Assembly (NCBI RefSeq): GCF_016599855.1
Contig: NZ_CP067041.1
Location: 806,001-870,000, forward strand
DNA: 64,000 nucleotides
Source: Bradyrhizobium diazoefficiens
Lineage (GTDB): Bacteria > Pseudomonadota > Alphaproteobacteria > Rhizobiales > Xanthobacteraceae
Reading direction: 5' to 3'
This document shows, one piece after another, positions 36,126 through 45,040 of the stretch (the first letter of the stretch is position 1; the number at the start of each line of letters is the position of its first letter). The position numbers and the translations under genes are program-made. The notes under the pieces are model-generated. The model ran no database searches. It saw only the letters and a program-made list of their open reading frames with translations, and was not told the DNA's origin.

Positions 36126-36905
36126 ATGCACGGACACTTCCTGCTGGAACACCTGCTTCACCGCGACCGCCTGATCGTTGCGATCGGGACCGCTGCCGTG
36201 GCGATGCTTGCCTGGGCCTATCTCGCCAGCGGCGCCGGCATGGACACCGAAATGATGGCGGACATGCCGGACATGGCGCCGATGCCGTGGACGCCGTTGT
36301 ACGCGGCGCTGCTGTTCGTGATGTGGTGGATGATGATGATCGCGATGATGGCGCCGAGCGCGGCGCCCACCGTCCTCTTGTATGCGACGGTCAAGCGCAA
36401 GCAGGAGACTGCATCCCGCGCTGCAATCGATGCCTGGATATTTCTCGCCGGCTATCTCGCGACATGGGCGGGGTTCAGTGTCGTTGCGGTTCTGGTGCAA
36501 TGGGCGCTCGAACGGTTCGAGTTGCTGTCGATGGCGATGGCAAGCACCAGCTCGATTTTGGGCGGCCTCATTTTGCTCGCCGCAGGGCTTTACCAATTCA
36601 CGCCGCTCAAACGTGCCTGTCTGCGTTACTGCGAGAGCCCACTGATGTTTCTCAGTCAGCATTGGCGGCCGGGTACGACAGGGGCATTCCACATGGGACT
36701 TCGCCACGGCAGCTATTGTGTCGGCTGTTGCTGGTTCTTGATGGGACTGCTGTTCGTCAGCGGAGTGATGAATCTCATCTGGATCATCGCCATCGCGCTC
36801 TATGTCGCCGGTGAGAAACTGCTGCCGTTCGGCCGAAGGCTGAGCCATGCGACAGGCGGGGCCCTCATCCTGTCCGGCACGATCATGCTCGCGCGCGCGA
36901 TGTGA
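36126..36905 (+). CDS. DUF2182 predicted metal-binding membrane protein
   Basis: A 259-aa protein with about six to seven membrane helices. A methionine-rich segment, GMDTEMMADMPDMAPMPW, follows helix 1. The helix MWWMMMIAMMAPSAAPTVLLY is the family signature, and GSYCVGCCWFLM lies near the C-terminus. Met- and Cys-rich positions are consistent with soft-metal (copper-like) handling, but the family has no proven function. The ATG at 36126 follows the DUF1326 gene by 52 bp, so the two are one unit. Confidence 0.88.
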   Translation: MHGHFLLEHLLHRDRLIVAIGTAAVAMLAWAYLASGAGMDTEMMADMPDMAPMPWTPLYAALLFVMWWMMMIAMMAPSAAPTVLLYATVKRKQETASRAAIDAWIFLAGYLATWAGFSVVAVLVQWALERFELLSMAMASTSSILGGLILLAAGLYQFTPLKRACLRYCESPLMFLSQHWRPGTTGAFHMGLRHGSYCVGCCWFLMGLLFVSGVMNLIWIIAIALYVAGEKLLPFGRRLSHATGGALILSGTIMLARAM

Positions 36906-37226
36906 AAACTCCCGTGGCACGGCAGGCGCTGCGAAAATACCATTTTCACATACGGCGATACCGCCAAGCTGCTCAAACCACCCGGCTCCCGTGGTCTTAC
37001 GGAGGCCGCTAGCTGGATAATTGAGCCTTCTCCCAACCGAACCTTAAGGCTGTCGCTTCTAGGCTCGCGCTCCGGGATAACGACAGTGCCGGCTTGCGGC
37101 CGTGGCGTTCCCGCAATCAAGGCGGAGAGAGGCGATGCCATTCTGGGCGACCAGCACTGTTCTGCCCCCGCGGCCGATGCGGGAGCGCACCTCGTGATTT
37201 TCGCCAGACCAGTTCGCAAGGTGGCG

Positions 37227-39833
37227 ATGACAATTCTGCGCAGTGCTCCGCTCCAGATTGCATCGTTCGTCCTGCCCTTGGTCTGGATCGGGTACTTCGC
37301 GATCACCTCGTCGGAGCGGGAGGATGCCGTCCAGCAGGCGCGGTTGCAGGGCAACAGCGTCGCCGAATTGTTCGAGGAAAACACCGAGCGCATTTTCGAG
37401 CGGGTCGACCAGTCGCTGCTGGTGGTGCGCGCGCTCTACGCCCAGGATCCACTGACCTTCAGCTTGAAGTTCTGGTCCGACAAGACCCGCATCGCGACCG
37501 GCGACGTGGTTCAGTTCTCCTTGATCGGACTGGACGGCTACCTGCTTGATACAACGGCGGGCTATTCCGGTCCGCCGCTCTATCTCGGTGATCGCGAGCA
37601 CTTCATCGAGGTCATCGCACAAGCCGATGATCGCCTTTATGTTGCCAAGCCGGTGCTGGGGCGGGTGTCGCACCAATGGACCATTCAGCTCGGAAGAAAG
37701 CTGTTCGATCTCGGGCGGAATCCCGTCGGTGTCGTCGTCGGCTCCATCAGCGTGGACGTCGTCGGCAAGTTCTACGACACCGCGAAGCTCGGTGCCGGCG
37801 GAACGCTGGTGCTCAGAAACGCGAACCATGTCGTACTCGCCGCGCGCGGTATGGACCAGGACGCCGTCCTGGGACAGCGTGCGCCGAACCGGGTCAAGGG
37901 CGAACTGCGGGACGGCTTCTATGCACAATATTGGAACGAGCACCGCGCGAACCGCCCTGACAGGCTGATCACCGCGCGCAGGTCGCGCGCGTTTCCGCTC
38001 ATCTTCACCGTCGGCATTCCGAAGCAGGAGATCTACGCCCGCTCTGATTTCAGGCAGAAGGTCTATCTCGGCGGCGCGCTGCTGCTCACCTTCATCATCC
38101 TGACCGCGACCATGTTCCACTGGCGGCGGCAAGTGGCGCTCGGCCGCGCGCAGCGCGAGGTGCGCGACTTTGCCAGCAAGTTCGAAGATGCGCTCAGAAA
38201 CCTGGCGCAGGGGCTGAGCATGTTCGACGGCCGCGACCGCCTGATCGCGTTCAACCGGCAATGGCTCGAACTTTATGGGCTGGTGCCGCAGGAGATTCGC
38301 CTCGGCATGGATTTCCGCGAGGTGTTCGCAAAACAGACCGCCGTGCTCGACGTCGAGGCTTACCTCGTCGATTTGAAGGGCAGGCTCGCCCAGTCGGAGC
38401 ACACGTCGAACACCGTGCAATTTCCCGATGGGCGGGTCGTCTATATCTCCTACGGACGGCGCGAGAACGGCGGCTGGGTTGCCACCCATGAAGACATTAC
38501 CGAACGCAAGGCGTCCGAGGACCGGATCGAGCGGCTCGCGCATTACGACGGCCTGACCGGCCTTGCCAATCGCAACCTGTTCAAGGAGCGCATCGATGAA
38601 GCGCTCGCGCGGTCTCCCAGGCTTGCGGCTCCGTTCGCCGTTCTTCTGCTTGACCTCGACAAGTTCAAGTCGGTCAATGACGCGCTCGGCCATCAATGCG
38701 GCGACGCGCTGCTGAAGCAAGTCGCCGGCCGCATCAAGGCGCAGATCCGCGACGGCGACACCGCGGCGCGCATCGGCGGCGACGAGTTTGCCGTGATCGT
38801 GATGCCGGGCCAGGCCACGATGCAGGATGGCACAGCAAGCCTGGCGGCGCGGCTGGTGCAGACCATCGCCGAACCCTATCAGATCGACGGCCATCCCGTC
38901 GTGATCGGCTGCAGCATCGGCGTTGCCCTCGTGCCCGAGCACGGCACGCGGGTCGACGAGATCCTCCGAAACGCCGATCTTGCGCTCTATAAGTCGAAGA
39001 ACGCGGGCCGAAACTGCTTCCATATCTACTCGGCCGAGCTCAAGGCTGAAGCGGATCAGCGCAACGTCCTCGAGATCGAGCTTCGTGAGGCGATCTGGCG
39101 CGAGGAGATCGAAGTGTTTTATCAGCCTGTGATCGAGCTCGGCACGGGCCGTGCGAAATCGGTCGAGGCTCTGGCGCGCTGGCATCACAGCACCAGAGGC
39201 TTCATTCCTCCCGCCGAATTCATTGCGGTTGCGGAGGCGAGCGGAATGATCGTTGAACTCGGCAATCAGGTGCTGGCCAGGGCGTGTCGCGACGCAGTGA
39301 CGATGCCGGGCGATGTCAAGGTCGCTGTCAACCTCTCCGCCCTGCAATTTGCCGGCACGAACCTTGTCGACTCCGTGACGTTTGCGCTGGCGGAGAGCGG
39401 ACTTCCAGAATCCCGGCTTGAGCTCGAGATCACCGAGAGCGTGTTTCTCGCCGATACCCAGGAAAACCTCAAGACTCTCGAGCGCCTCAAGGCGCTCGGC
39501 GTATCCATTGCGCTCGATGATTTCGGTGTCGGTTATTCATCATTGTCCTATCTGACGGCTTTTCCGTTCGATAAGGTCAAGATCGACAAGTCCTTCATCG
39601 ACAGGATCGACCGCTGCGAGACCGTCGCTGTGCTGAAATCCATAGTGCAGCTTGCGAAGACGTTGAAGCTTTCCATCGTCGCCGAGGGTGTCGAGACCTA
39701 CGAACAGGTCGCAAGGGTGCATTCGCTCGGAATCGCGCTCGGCCAGGGTTATTTCTTCAGCAGGCCCGTGCCCCTGGCCGACCTGTCATTGCAAAGCCCG
39801 GTCGCGCCGTGGCGACGCCCGGCCGTGGCTTGA
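37227..39833 (+). CDS. Membrane GGDEF-EAL cyclic-di-GMP enzyme
   Basis: An 868-aa protein: helix 1 (about residues 8-27), periplasmic CACHE-like sensor (about 30-285), helix 2 (about 290-310), PAS-like domain (about 325-440), GGDEF (about 440-605) and EAL (about 615-860). The cyclase site is intact (IGGDEF) with an RxxD inhibitory site (RDGD) five residues before it. The phosphodiesterase motifs are also intact (VEALARW, EITES, DDFGVGYSS, KIDKSF, VAEGVET). Either activity is possible, controlled by a periplasmic ligand. The ATG at 37227 directly precedes helix 1. 36906-37226 shows no gene. Confidence 0.93.
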   Translation: MTILRSAPLQIASFVLPLVWIGYFAITSSEREDAVQQARLQGNSVAELFEENTERIFERVDQSLLVVRALYAQDPLTFSLKFWSDKTRIATGDVVQFSLIGLDGYLLDTTAGYSGPPLYLGDREHFIEVIAQADDRLYVAKPVLGRVSHQWTIQLGRKLFDLGRNPVGVVVGSISVDVVGKFYDTAKLGAGGTLVLRNANHVVLAARGMDQDAVLGQRAPNRVKGELRDGFYAQYWNEHRANRPDRLITARRSRAFPLIFTVGIPKQEIYARSDFRQKVYLGGALLLTFIILTATMFHWRRQVALGRAQREVRDFASKFEDALRNLAQGLSMFDGRDRLIAFNRQWLELYGLVPQEIRLGMDFREVFAKQTAVLDVEAYLVDLKGRLAQSEHTSNTVQFPDGRVVYISYGRRENGGWVATHEDITERKASEDRIERLAHYDGLTGLANRNLFKERIDEALARSPRLAAPFAVLLLDLDKFKSVNDALGHQCGDALLKQVAGRIKAQIRDGDTAARIGGDEFAVIVMPGQATMQDGTASLAARLVQTIAEPYQIDGHPVVIGCSIGVALVPEHGTRVDEILRNADLALYKSKNAGRNCFHIYSAELKAEADQRNVLEIELREAIWREEIEVFYQPVIELGTGRAKSVEALARWHHSTRGFIPPAEFIAVAEASGMIVELGNQVLARACRDAVTMPGDVKVAVNLSALQFAGTNLVDSVTFALAESGLPESRLELEITESVFLADTQENLKTLERLKALGVSIALDDFGVGYSSLSYLTAFPFDKVKIDKSFIDRIDRCETVAVLKSIVQLAKTLKLSIVAEGVETYEQVARVHSLGIALGQGYFFSRPVPLADLSLQSPVAPWRRPAVA

Positions 39834-40086
39834 GGCGAGCATCAGAACGTCGTGCCTGTCCACGATGTCGCGCCCGCCGCTGCCTGGCGCCGGGCAGTCG
39901 CGCGACTGGAAGGTCGCGGCCGCAGCATCGAGCACGCGGCGTTTGATCTTGTCGGGTGCGTTCGATCGGCAATCTTGTGCCTGCGCGATGGACTGTTTGC
40001 CGAATGGTCGGCAGCAGTGTCGACATGGCCGTCGAAAGCACTGGAACGACAAGGTTGTGTTCGGCCAAATGGGGGTGCCTTAGAAC

Positions 40087-40983
40087 CTAGCTCAGTTTCT
40101 TCCGGTCGCCCAAATACCGAAGCGCGAGCTTGATGAAATTGTGTACCACCATTGACGTCTCGTCCTCCCTGAACACCAGGAATACGTCGGCCGTGGGCGG
40201 TGAGGGCCTGATCGGACGAAACACGATGTCGGCTGTCGTGAAACGCGCGATCGACTGCGGCACGAGCGCGACACCAAAACCCGCCGCAATCAGGCTCGGC
40301 ATCGACTGCGCGTCGACGACTTGCTGGGACACTTTCGGCAGGAAGCCGGCGTCGACACAACAGGCCTGCACATAGCGCGCGAAATCGGAGCTGTTGGGAT
40401 CCAGGATGACGTGATCCTCCGACGCCAGTTCGCCGAGAGCGACGCGCTTGCGTTGCGCCAGCCGATGGGTGCGGGGCACTGCGAGAACGACCTCTTCCCG
40501 CCACGCCAGCTTGCTGGTCAGGTCGCGTTCAGCGGGAATACCGCGAATGAGACAGATGTTGGTCGTGCGGTTGAGGAGCGCTGCGATCTGCAGCGCCGGC
40601 GCCTGCTCATGCACCGTCATCTTGACCAACGGCGCGACCTGCCGGTAGGCCGCAAGCAGTTCCGCAAGGCGGCCCCCCAGGATGGAGCCGGTCGCGCCAA
40701 GATCCAGCGTTCCGATCAGGCCGGCGCCGATCGATCGCACCTCGTCTTCCGCGGATTTGACCTGTTGCAGGATGGCCCGTCCCCGCAGCAGCATCGCTTC
40801 ACCGGCCTGCGTCACCTCAACCTTGCGGCTCGTCCTGTAGAGCAGTTGAGTGCCGAGTTCGGCCTCCAGGGCCTGGATATGCTGGCTGAGCGGCGGCTGC
40901 GAGAGGTTCAGCCGCCGGGCGGCGAGGGTGAAGCTGCGCTCTTCGGCCACCGCGATGAAGTACCGGAGCTGGCGGATATCCAT
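40087..40983 (-). CDS. LysR-family regulator of the adjacent transporter/ureide genes
   Basis: A 298-aa LysR regulator of the CatR/BenM-like branch: MDIRQLRYFIAVAEERSFTLAARRLNLSQPPLSQHIQALE with wing TSRKVEVTQAG, and an effector domain from about 90. It is divergent from the DctA-family gene (207 bp between starts), so it likely controls the transporter and the ureidoglycolate genes. The effector is probably a pathway intermediate (inference). 39834-40086 holds nothing recognisable. Confidence 0.9.
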   Translation of the reverse strand: MDIRQLRYFIAVAEERSFTLAARRLNLSQPPLSQHIQALEAELGTQLLYRTSRKVEVTQAGEAMLLRGRAILQQVKSAEDEVRSIGAGLIGTLDLGATGSILGGRLAELLAAYRQVAPLVKMTVHEQAPALQIAALLNRTTNICLIRGIPAERDLTSKLAWREEVVLAVPRTHRLAQRKRVALGELASEDHVILDPNSSDFARYVQACCVDAGFLPKVSQQVVDAQSMPSLIAAGFGVALVPQSIARFTTADIVFRPIRPSPPTADVFLVFREDETSMVVHNFIKLALRYLGDRKKLS

Positions 40984-41189
40984 AGCGAAACCCTATCGAT
41001 CGTGTCGTTCTATATATTGGACTTGGTATCGGGCTTGGTCAACGAATGATCGATGGAGCCCTTCTTCCGTCATACAGGCGGCGAATGGCTTGGTACGCAG
41101 CGGCGTCACGTCGCCGCCAACGACAAGAATGGCGAAAGGCTCAGGCCGACCAAGCCAGACAAACGCAAGCCCAGCGAGCGAGGAAAGCC

Positions 41190-42524
41190 ATGCCCAGGAT
41201 TTTCAGGTCACTCTTCTTCCAGGTCGTCGTCGCACTCGCGCTCGGCATTGCTCTCGGGATGGCCTATCCTGATACGGCCTTGCAGATGAAGCCGCTCGGC
41301 GACGGCTTCATCAAGCTCATCAAAATGCTGGTGCCCGTCATCGTGTTCTGCGTGGTGGTGCAGGGAATTTCGGCAGCCGGAGACCTCTCGAAGGTCGGAA
41401 GGGTCGGCATCCGCTCGCTGCTCTATTTCGAGATCGTCACCACCGTCGCCCTGGTACTCGGCATCGCGCTTGCCTATTATTTCCAGCCGGGCGCCGGAAT
41501 GAACATCGATCCCAGCACGCTGGATGCCAAGGCGCTGAGCGGATTTAGCCAAACCGCGGCGCAGGTCGCCGGCGGCGGCGTCTCCGAATTCCTGATGAAG
41601 CTGATCCCCTCCACGATCGTGGGCGCTTTCAGCTCCGGCGACGTCCTGCAGATCCTGATCGTCTCGATCATGTTTGGTTGTGCGGTGTCATTGTGCGGCG
41701 AGCGCGCAAAGCCGGTGGTCGATTTCATCGAGCGTGTGAGCGAGATCATCTTCAAGATGATGAATTTCGTCGTCCGGCTCGCTCCGATCGGCGTCTTCGG
41801 CGCGATCGCGTTCACCGTCGGGAAGTACGGCATTGGTTCGCTCAAGCAGCTCGGTGGTCTCGTCGGCCTGTTCTATCTGGCCGTGGTCCTCTTCGTGGCG
41901 GTCGTTCTCGGAGCGATCATGCGGCTGTCCGGCTTCAGCCTGTTCAAGCTGCTGGTCTATCTGCGCGAGGAACTGATGATCGTTCTCGGCACGGCCGCGG
42001 GCGACAGCGTGCTTCCGCAGACCATGCGAAAGCTCGAGCTGCTCGGGATCAAGCGATCGACCGTCGGCCTCGTCATCCCGACCGGGTATTCGTTCAACCT
42101 GGATGCGTTCTCCATCTACCTGACCCTGGCGGCGGTCTTCATTGCACAGGCGACCAATACCCCGCTTGCCATGGGTGATCTTCTGGCCATCCTTGGCGTC
42201 GCCTTGCTGACCTCCAAGGGCGCCCATGGCGTCCCGGGCTCGGCCATTGTGGTCCTCGCCGCGACGCTGTCCGCGATCCCGGCGATCCCGGCGATCGGAC
42301 TGGTGCTGATCTTATCGGTGGACTGGTTCATCGGTATTGCCCGCGCGCTTGGCAATTATGTCGGAAACTGTGTTGCGACGGTCGTTGTCGCCTCATGGGA
42401 AGGCGACCTCGATCGCGCCAAGGCGCATCGCATCCTCAACGGTGAGATGGCATCTTCAGGCGAGACTCTGCCGGTCGATGCCGCTGCTGCGGACGCTCCG
42501 GTCGCGGGTCTGCAGACGCTTTGA
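41190..42524 (+). CDS. DctA-family dicarboxylate:cation symporter with altered binding motifs
   Basis: A 444-aa SLC1/DAACS transporter most like DctA: LVIPTGYSFNLDAFSIYLTLAAVFIAQATN, SKGAHGVPGSAIVVLAATL and the helix-8 Arg (IARALGNYVGN). Three normally conserved sites differ. Hairpin-1 'TSSSES' reads TAAGDS (268-273), helix-7 'NLDGT' reads NLDAF (303-307), and hairpin-2 'GVTGS' reads GVPGS. The carboxylate-binding Arg385 is kept. The ATG at 41190 has an aggaaag site and gives the usual length; the frame is open far upstream. It lies 24 bp before allA, so the substrate may be ureidoglycolate, allantoate or oxalurate-like acids rather than malate (inference). Confidence 0.88.
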   Translation: MPRIFRSLFFQVVVALALGIALGMAYPDTALQMKPLGDGFIKLIKMLVPVIVFCVVVQGISAAGDLSKVGRVGIRSLLYFEIVTTVALVLGIALAYYFQPGAGMNIDPSTLDAKALSGFSQTAAQVAGGGVSEFLMKLIPSTIVGAFSSGDVLQILIVSIMFGCAVSLCGERAKPVVDFIERVSEIIFKMMNFVVRLAPIGVFGAIAFTVGKYGIGSLKQLGGLVGLFYLAVVLFVAVVLGAIMRLSGFSLFKLLVYLREELMIVLGTAAGDSVLPQTMRKLELLGIKRSTVGLVIPTGYSFNLDAFSIYLTLAAVFIAQATNTPLAMGDLLAILGVALLTSKGAHGVPGSAIVVLAATLSAIPAIPAIGLVLILSVDWFIGIARALGNYVGNCVATVVVASWEGDLDRAKAHRILNGEMASSGETLPVDAAAADAPVAGLQTL

Positions 42525-42548
42525 ACGCGGAAGCATCCAGGGCTGGCG

Positions 42549-43058
42549 ATGGCGACACTCCCGATTGAGCCGCTAACGAAGCAGGCATTCGCTCCGTTCG
42601 GCGAAGTCATCGAAATCGAAGGGGCGGTTCCCCTGTCGATCAACCAAGGCTATGCCAGGCGTTTCAACGATCTCGCCAGGATCGATGTCGCCGCGGAAGG
42701 CGGACAGATCAACGTCAGCTGGTTTGTCGCCTCGATGCGTCCTGCGCCGACTGCCATTCGCCTGATGGAGCGTCATCCGCTTGGAAGCCAGATGTTCATG
42801 CCGCTTGGCGGCGCGGACTGGCTGGTCGTCGTTTGCGCGGACCCGCGCGATGCCGCGAGCTATCGGGCGTTCGCTGCGACGGGACATCAGGGGGTGAACT
42901 ATGCGAGAGGCTGCTGGCACCACCCGCTCCTGGTTCGCAAGGATGCAAGCCCGTTCCTTGTGGTCGACCGAAAGGGCGAGGGTGACAATCTCGAAGAATA
43001 TTGGCTGGACGAGACGATGCAGCTCGATCTGATGCCGGATCACCATTCCGGAGCTTAG
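42549..43058 (+). CDS. allA: Ureidoglycolate lyase
   Basis: AllA (169 aa) splits (S)-ureidoglycolate into glyoxylate and urea, the last step of the ureidoglycolate route of allantoin breakdown. Family sequence is clear: PIEPLTKQAFAPFGEVIE, HPLGSQMFMPLGGADWLVVV, GVNYARGCWHHPLL and DNLEEYWL. It lies between the DctA-like transporter (24 bp upstream) and the ureidoglycine aminohydrolase gene (56 bp downstream) on one strand. Confidence 0.93.
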   Translation: MATLPIEPLTKQAFAPFGEVIEIEGAVPLSINQGYARRFNDLARIDVAAEGGQINVSWFVASMRPAPTAIRLMERHPLGSQMFMPLGGADWLVVVCADPRDAASYRAFAATGHQGVNYARGCWHHPLLVRKDASPFLVVDRKGEGDNLEEYWLDETMQLDLMPDHHSGA

Positions 43059-43114
43059 TCCGCGGGCCGCTGAAAAGCTGCACCATCGCACCGGTAACCT
43101 CACGAGGCCCAAAG

Positions 43115-43954
43115 ATGTCATCGCGAACTTATCACGTCCCGCAGGGCGGTCTTCCGCCGCAGACGGATCTTCTGAGCGGCCGGGCGGTCTTCACGACCGC
43201 ATACGCCGTTATTCCGGGCAACGTGCAGCGCGATATCGTCGTTAGTCATCTCCCGCACTGGGATAACACGCGCCTCTGGGTGCTGGCGCGGCCGCTCTCC
43301 GGCTTCGCCGAGACGTTCTCCCATTATCTGATGGAGATCGCGCCGGATGGCGGGAGTGAAGTCCCCGAGCCCGACAGGGACGCCGAGGGCGCGTTGTTCG
43401 TCGCGGGCGGGCAGGTCTTTCTCAAGCTGGCAGGCAGGGACACAGAGCTGAAGGCGGGCGGCTTCGCCTATCTGCCGCCTGGTTGCGACTGGAGCATTCG
43501 CAATCGCGGCCCGAGCCCGGCCCAGCTTCACTGGATTCGCAAGCTGTACCAGCGGGTGCCGGGGTTGGCCGAGCCTGAGGCGATCGTGACCAATGAAGAC
43601 GCGATCGCGCCGGTGCCGATGCCTGATACTGGGGGGAGATGGGCCACCACGCGCTTCATCGACCCCTCAGACATGCGGCACGACATGCACCTCAACATCG
43701 TGACGTTGGAGCCGGGGGCGACGATCCCCTTTACCGAGACGCACGTCATGGAACACGGGCTCTATGTTCTCGAGGGCAAGGCGGTCTACCGTCTCAATCG
43801 CGATTGGGTGGAGGTCGAGGCCGGAGACTACATGTGGCTGCGCGCGTTCTGTCCGCAGGCCTGCTACGCAGGCGGCCCGGGCCGGTTCCGCTATCTTCTC
43901 TACAAGGACGTCAACCGGCACATGAATCTGCGGCAGGGCGCTCCGTTGATCTAG
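43115..43954 (+). CDS. allE: (S)-ureidoglycine aminohydrolase
   Basis: A 279-aa bicupin (AllE/YlbA, UGHY) that converts (S)-ureidoglycine to (S)-ureidoglycolate and ammonia with Mn2+, supplying the AllA substrate. N- and C-terminal cupin repeats are visible. The C-terminal metal site lies in TLEPGATIPFTETHVMEHGLYVLEGKA, where E-x-H-x-x-E-H ligands are in place, with the later CPQACYAGG. The ATG at 43115 follows gagg by 7 bp. The earlier steps (allantoinase, allantoate amidohydrolase) are not in this cluster. Confidence 0.92.
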   Translation: MSSRTYHVPQGGLPPQTDLLSGRAVFTTAYAVIPGNVQRDIVVSHLPHWDNTRLWVLARPLSGFAETFSHYLMEIAPDGGSEVPEPDRDAEGALFVAGGQVFLKLAGRDTELKAGGFAYLPPGCDWSIRNRGPSPAQLHWIRKLYQRVPGLAEPEAIVTNEDAIAPVPMPDTGGRWATTRFIDPSDMRHDMHLNIVTLEPGATIPFTETHVMEHGLYVLEGKAVYRLNRDWVEVEAGDYMWLRAFCPQACYAGGPGRFRYLLYKDVNRHMNLRQGAPLI

Positions 43955-44042
43955 TCCTTGAGCACGTCGGCGGGGCTCGTCTGCGGGCGGGAGGACTGCT
44001 GTTGGCTACCGCCCCGCGTTCGCCAGGTCGCCGGGCTGGCCG

Positions 44043-44285
44043 CCAACTCGTCGCTTCGGAACGGTTTTGTCAGCCGCGACAGGTCGATCGACTTCCTGGA
44101 ACAAGCCTTTCGCACCGATGCTTATCGCTGCGACATCACCTTCAACGACAACGGCAGCTGCAGCCAACAAATCCAGACCGAGTTGTTCGTGCGCGGTGCG
44201 CCGTATCATTACGACAGCAACACGCTCAAAGCTGGTCGGCCGAGCAAGCTCAGTCCGCTCGCGGTGATAGTGAACTATCGCGTCA
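44043..44285 (+). pseudogene. C-terminal remnant of a heme-binding beta-barrel (FABP/nitrobindin-like) gene
   Basis: Within an open frame (43958-44437) the segment FLEQAFRTDAYRCDITFNDN, then TELFVRGAPYHYDSNTLKAG matches the end of the heme-binding beta-barrel family. The first two thirds of that domain are absent and no start or RBS precedes the fragment. The frame then runs out-of-register into the RibD-like gene. It is best read as a 5'-truncated remnant. Boundaries are approximate. Confidence 0.5.
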
Positions 44286-44327
44286 AGAGCGATAAACTGG
44301 CCCGAGAAGCCGGCGCGGAGAATTTGC

Positions 44328-45032
44328 ATGAAGCCCTATGTCATCTGTCTGATGCACGCGAGCCTCGACGGCCGCACCCATCCCAGCCGCTGGCGCCCGA
44401 AGGGCGCCGGCACCGATTGGTTCGAGGAGATCCATGACGAGCTTGGCGGCGATGCGTGGGTGATCGGCCGGGTCACCGGCTCCGAATTCGCCAAAGGCAA
44501 GCCCTATCCCGAGGCGCCCGGCGAGACGTTTCCGCGCCAAAACTGGTTTGCGCGACGCGATACCAAGACCTATGGCGTCGTGCTCGATGCCCACGGCAAG
44601 ATCGGCTGGGGCCGCTCCGAAATCGGCGGCGATCCGATCGTCGTGGTCCTCACCGAGAGCGTGCCGGATTCGCATCTGGCCGGACTGCGCAGCGAGGGCG
44701 TGTCCTACATTTTCGCAGGCCGAGCCGAAATCGATTTGGCGCTGACGCTGGATATCCTCCATCGCGAGTTTGGCGTGAAGCGCCTGCTGGTGGAGGGGGG
44801 CGGCATCGTCAATGGCGCGTTCCTGCGCGCCGGCCTGATCGACGAATTCAACCTGATCCTCAGCCCCGCGATTGACGGTGCGAGGGGCGCGCCCTTCGTG
44901 TTCGATTCGACCGATGCCGACAGCGACAAGCGCGCGCCGCTCAGCGCGATGACGCTGGAGAGCACGCGGCCGCTCGGCGGCGGCGTCCTGCTGCTGCGCT
45001 ATCTGATCCAGAACGGCCCCGCGCAGCAATAG
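44328..45032 (+). CDS. RibD C-terminal / dihydrofolate-reductase-like protein
   Basis: A 234-aa protein with the RibD_C/DHFR-type fold: YVICLMHASLDGR at the N-terminus, WVIGRVTGSEFAKG, and KRLLVEGGGIVNGAFLRAGLIDEFNLILSPAIDG near the C-terminal half. The family are NAD(P)H-dependent reductases; stand-alone members have unknown substrates. It is 8 bp upstream of the amine-oxidase-like gene, so the two form an operon. Confidence 0.87.
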   Translation: MKPYVICLMHASLDGRTHPSRWRPKGAGTDWFEEIHDELGGDAWVIGRVTGSEFAKGKPYPEAPGETFPRQNWFARRDTKTYGVVLDAHGKIGWGRSEIGGDPIVVVLTESVPDSHLAGLRSEGVSYIFAGRAEIDLALTLDILHREFGVKRLLVEGGGIVNGAFLRAGLIDEFNLILSPAIDGARGAPFVFDSTDADSDKRAPLSAMTLESTRPLGGGVLLLRYLIQNGPAQQ

Positions 45033-45040
45033 CGACCTGC

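Noticed and set aside
37059-39347. Very long open frame on the minus strand opposite the GGDEF-EAL gene
   Set aside because: It lies wholly antisense to a protein with complete, ordered catalytic motifs and has the Arg/Asp/Leu-rich composition of a GC-rich shadow frame.
39834-40086. Short ORFs between the GGDEF-EAL and LysR genes
   Set aside because: Composition is Arg/Ala-rich noise without start signals; nothing supports a gene.
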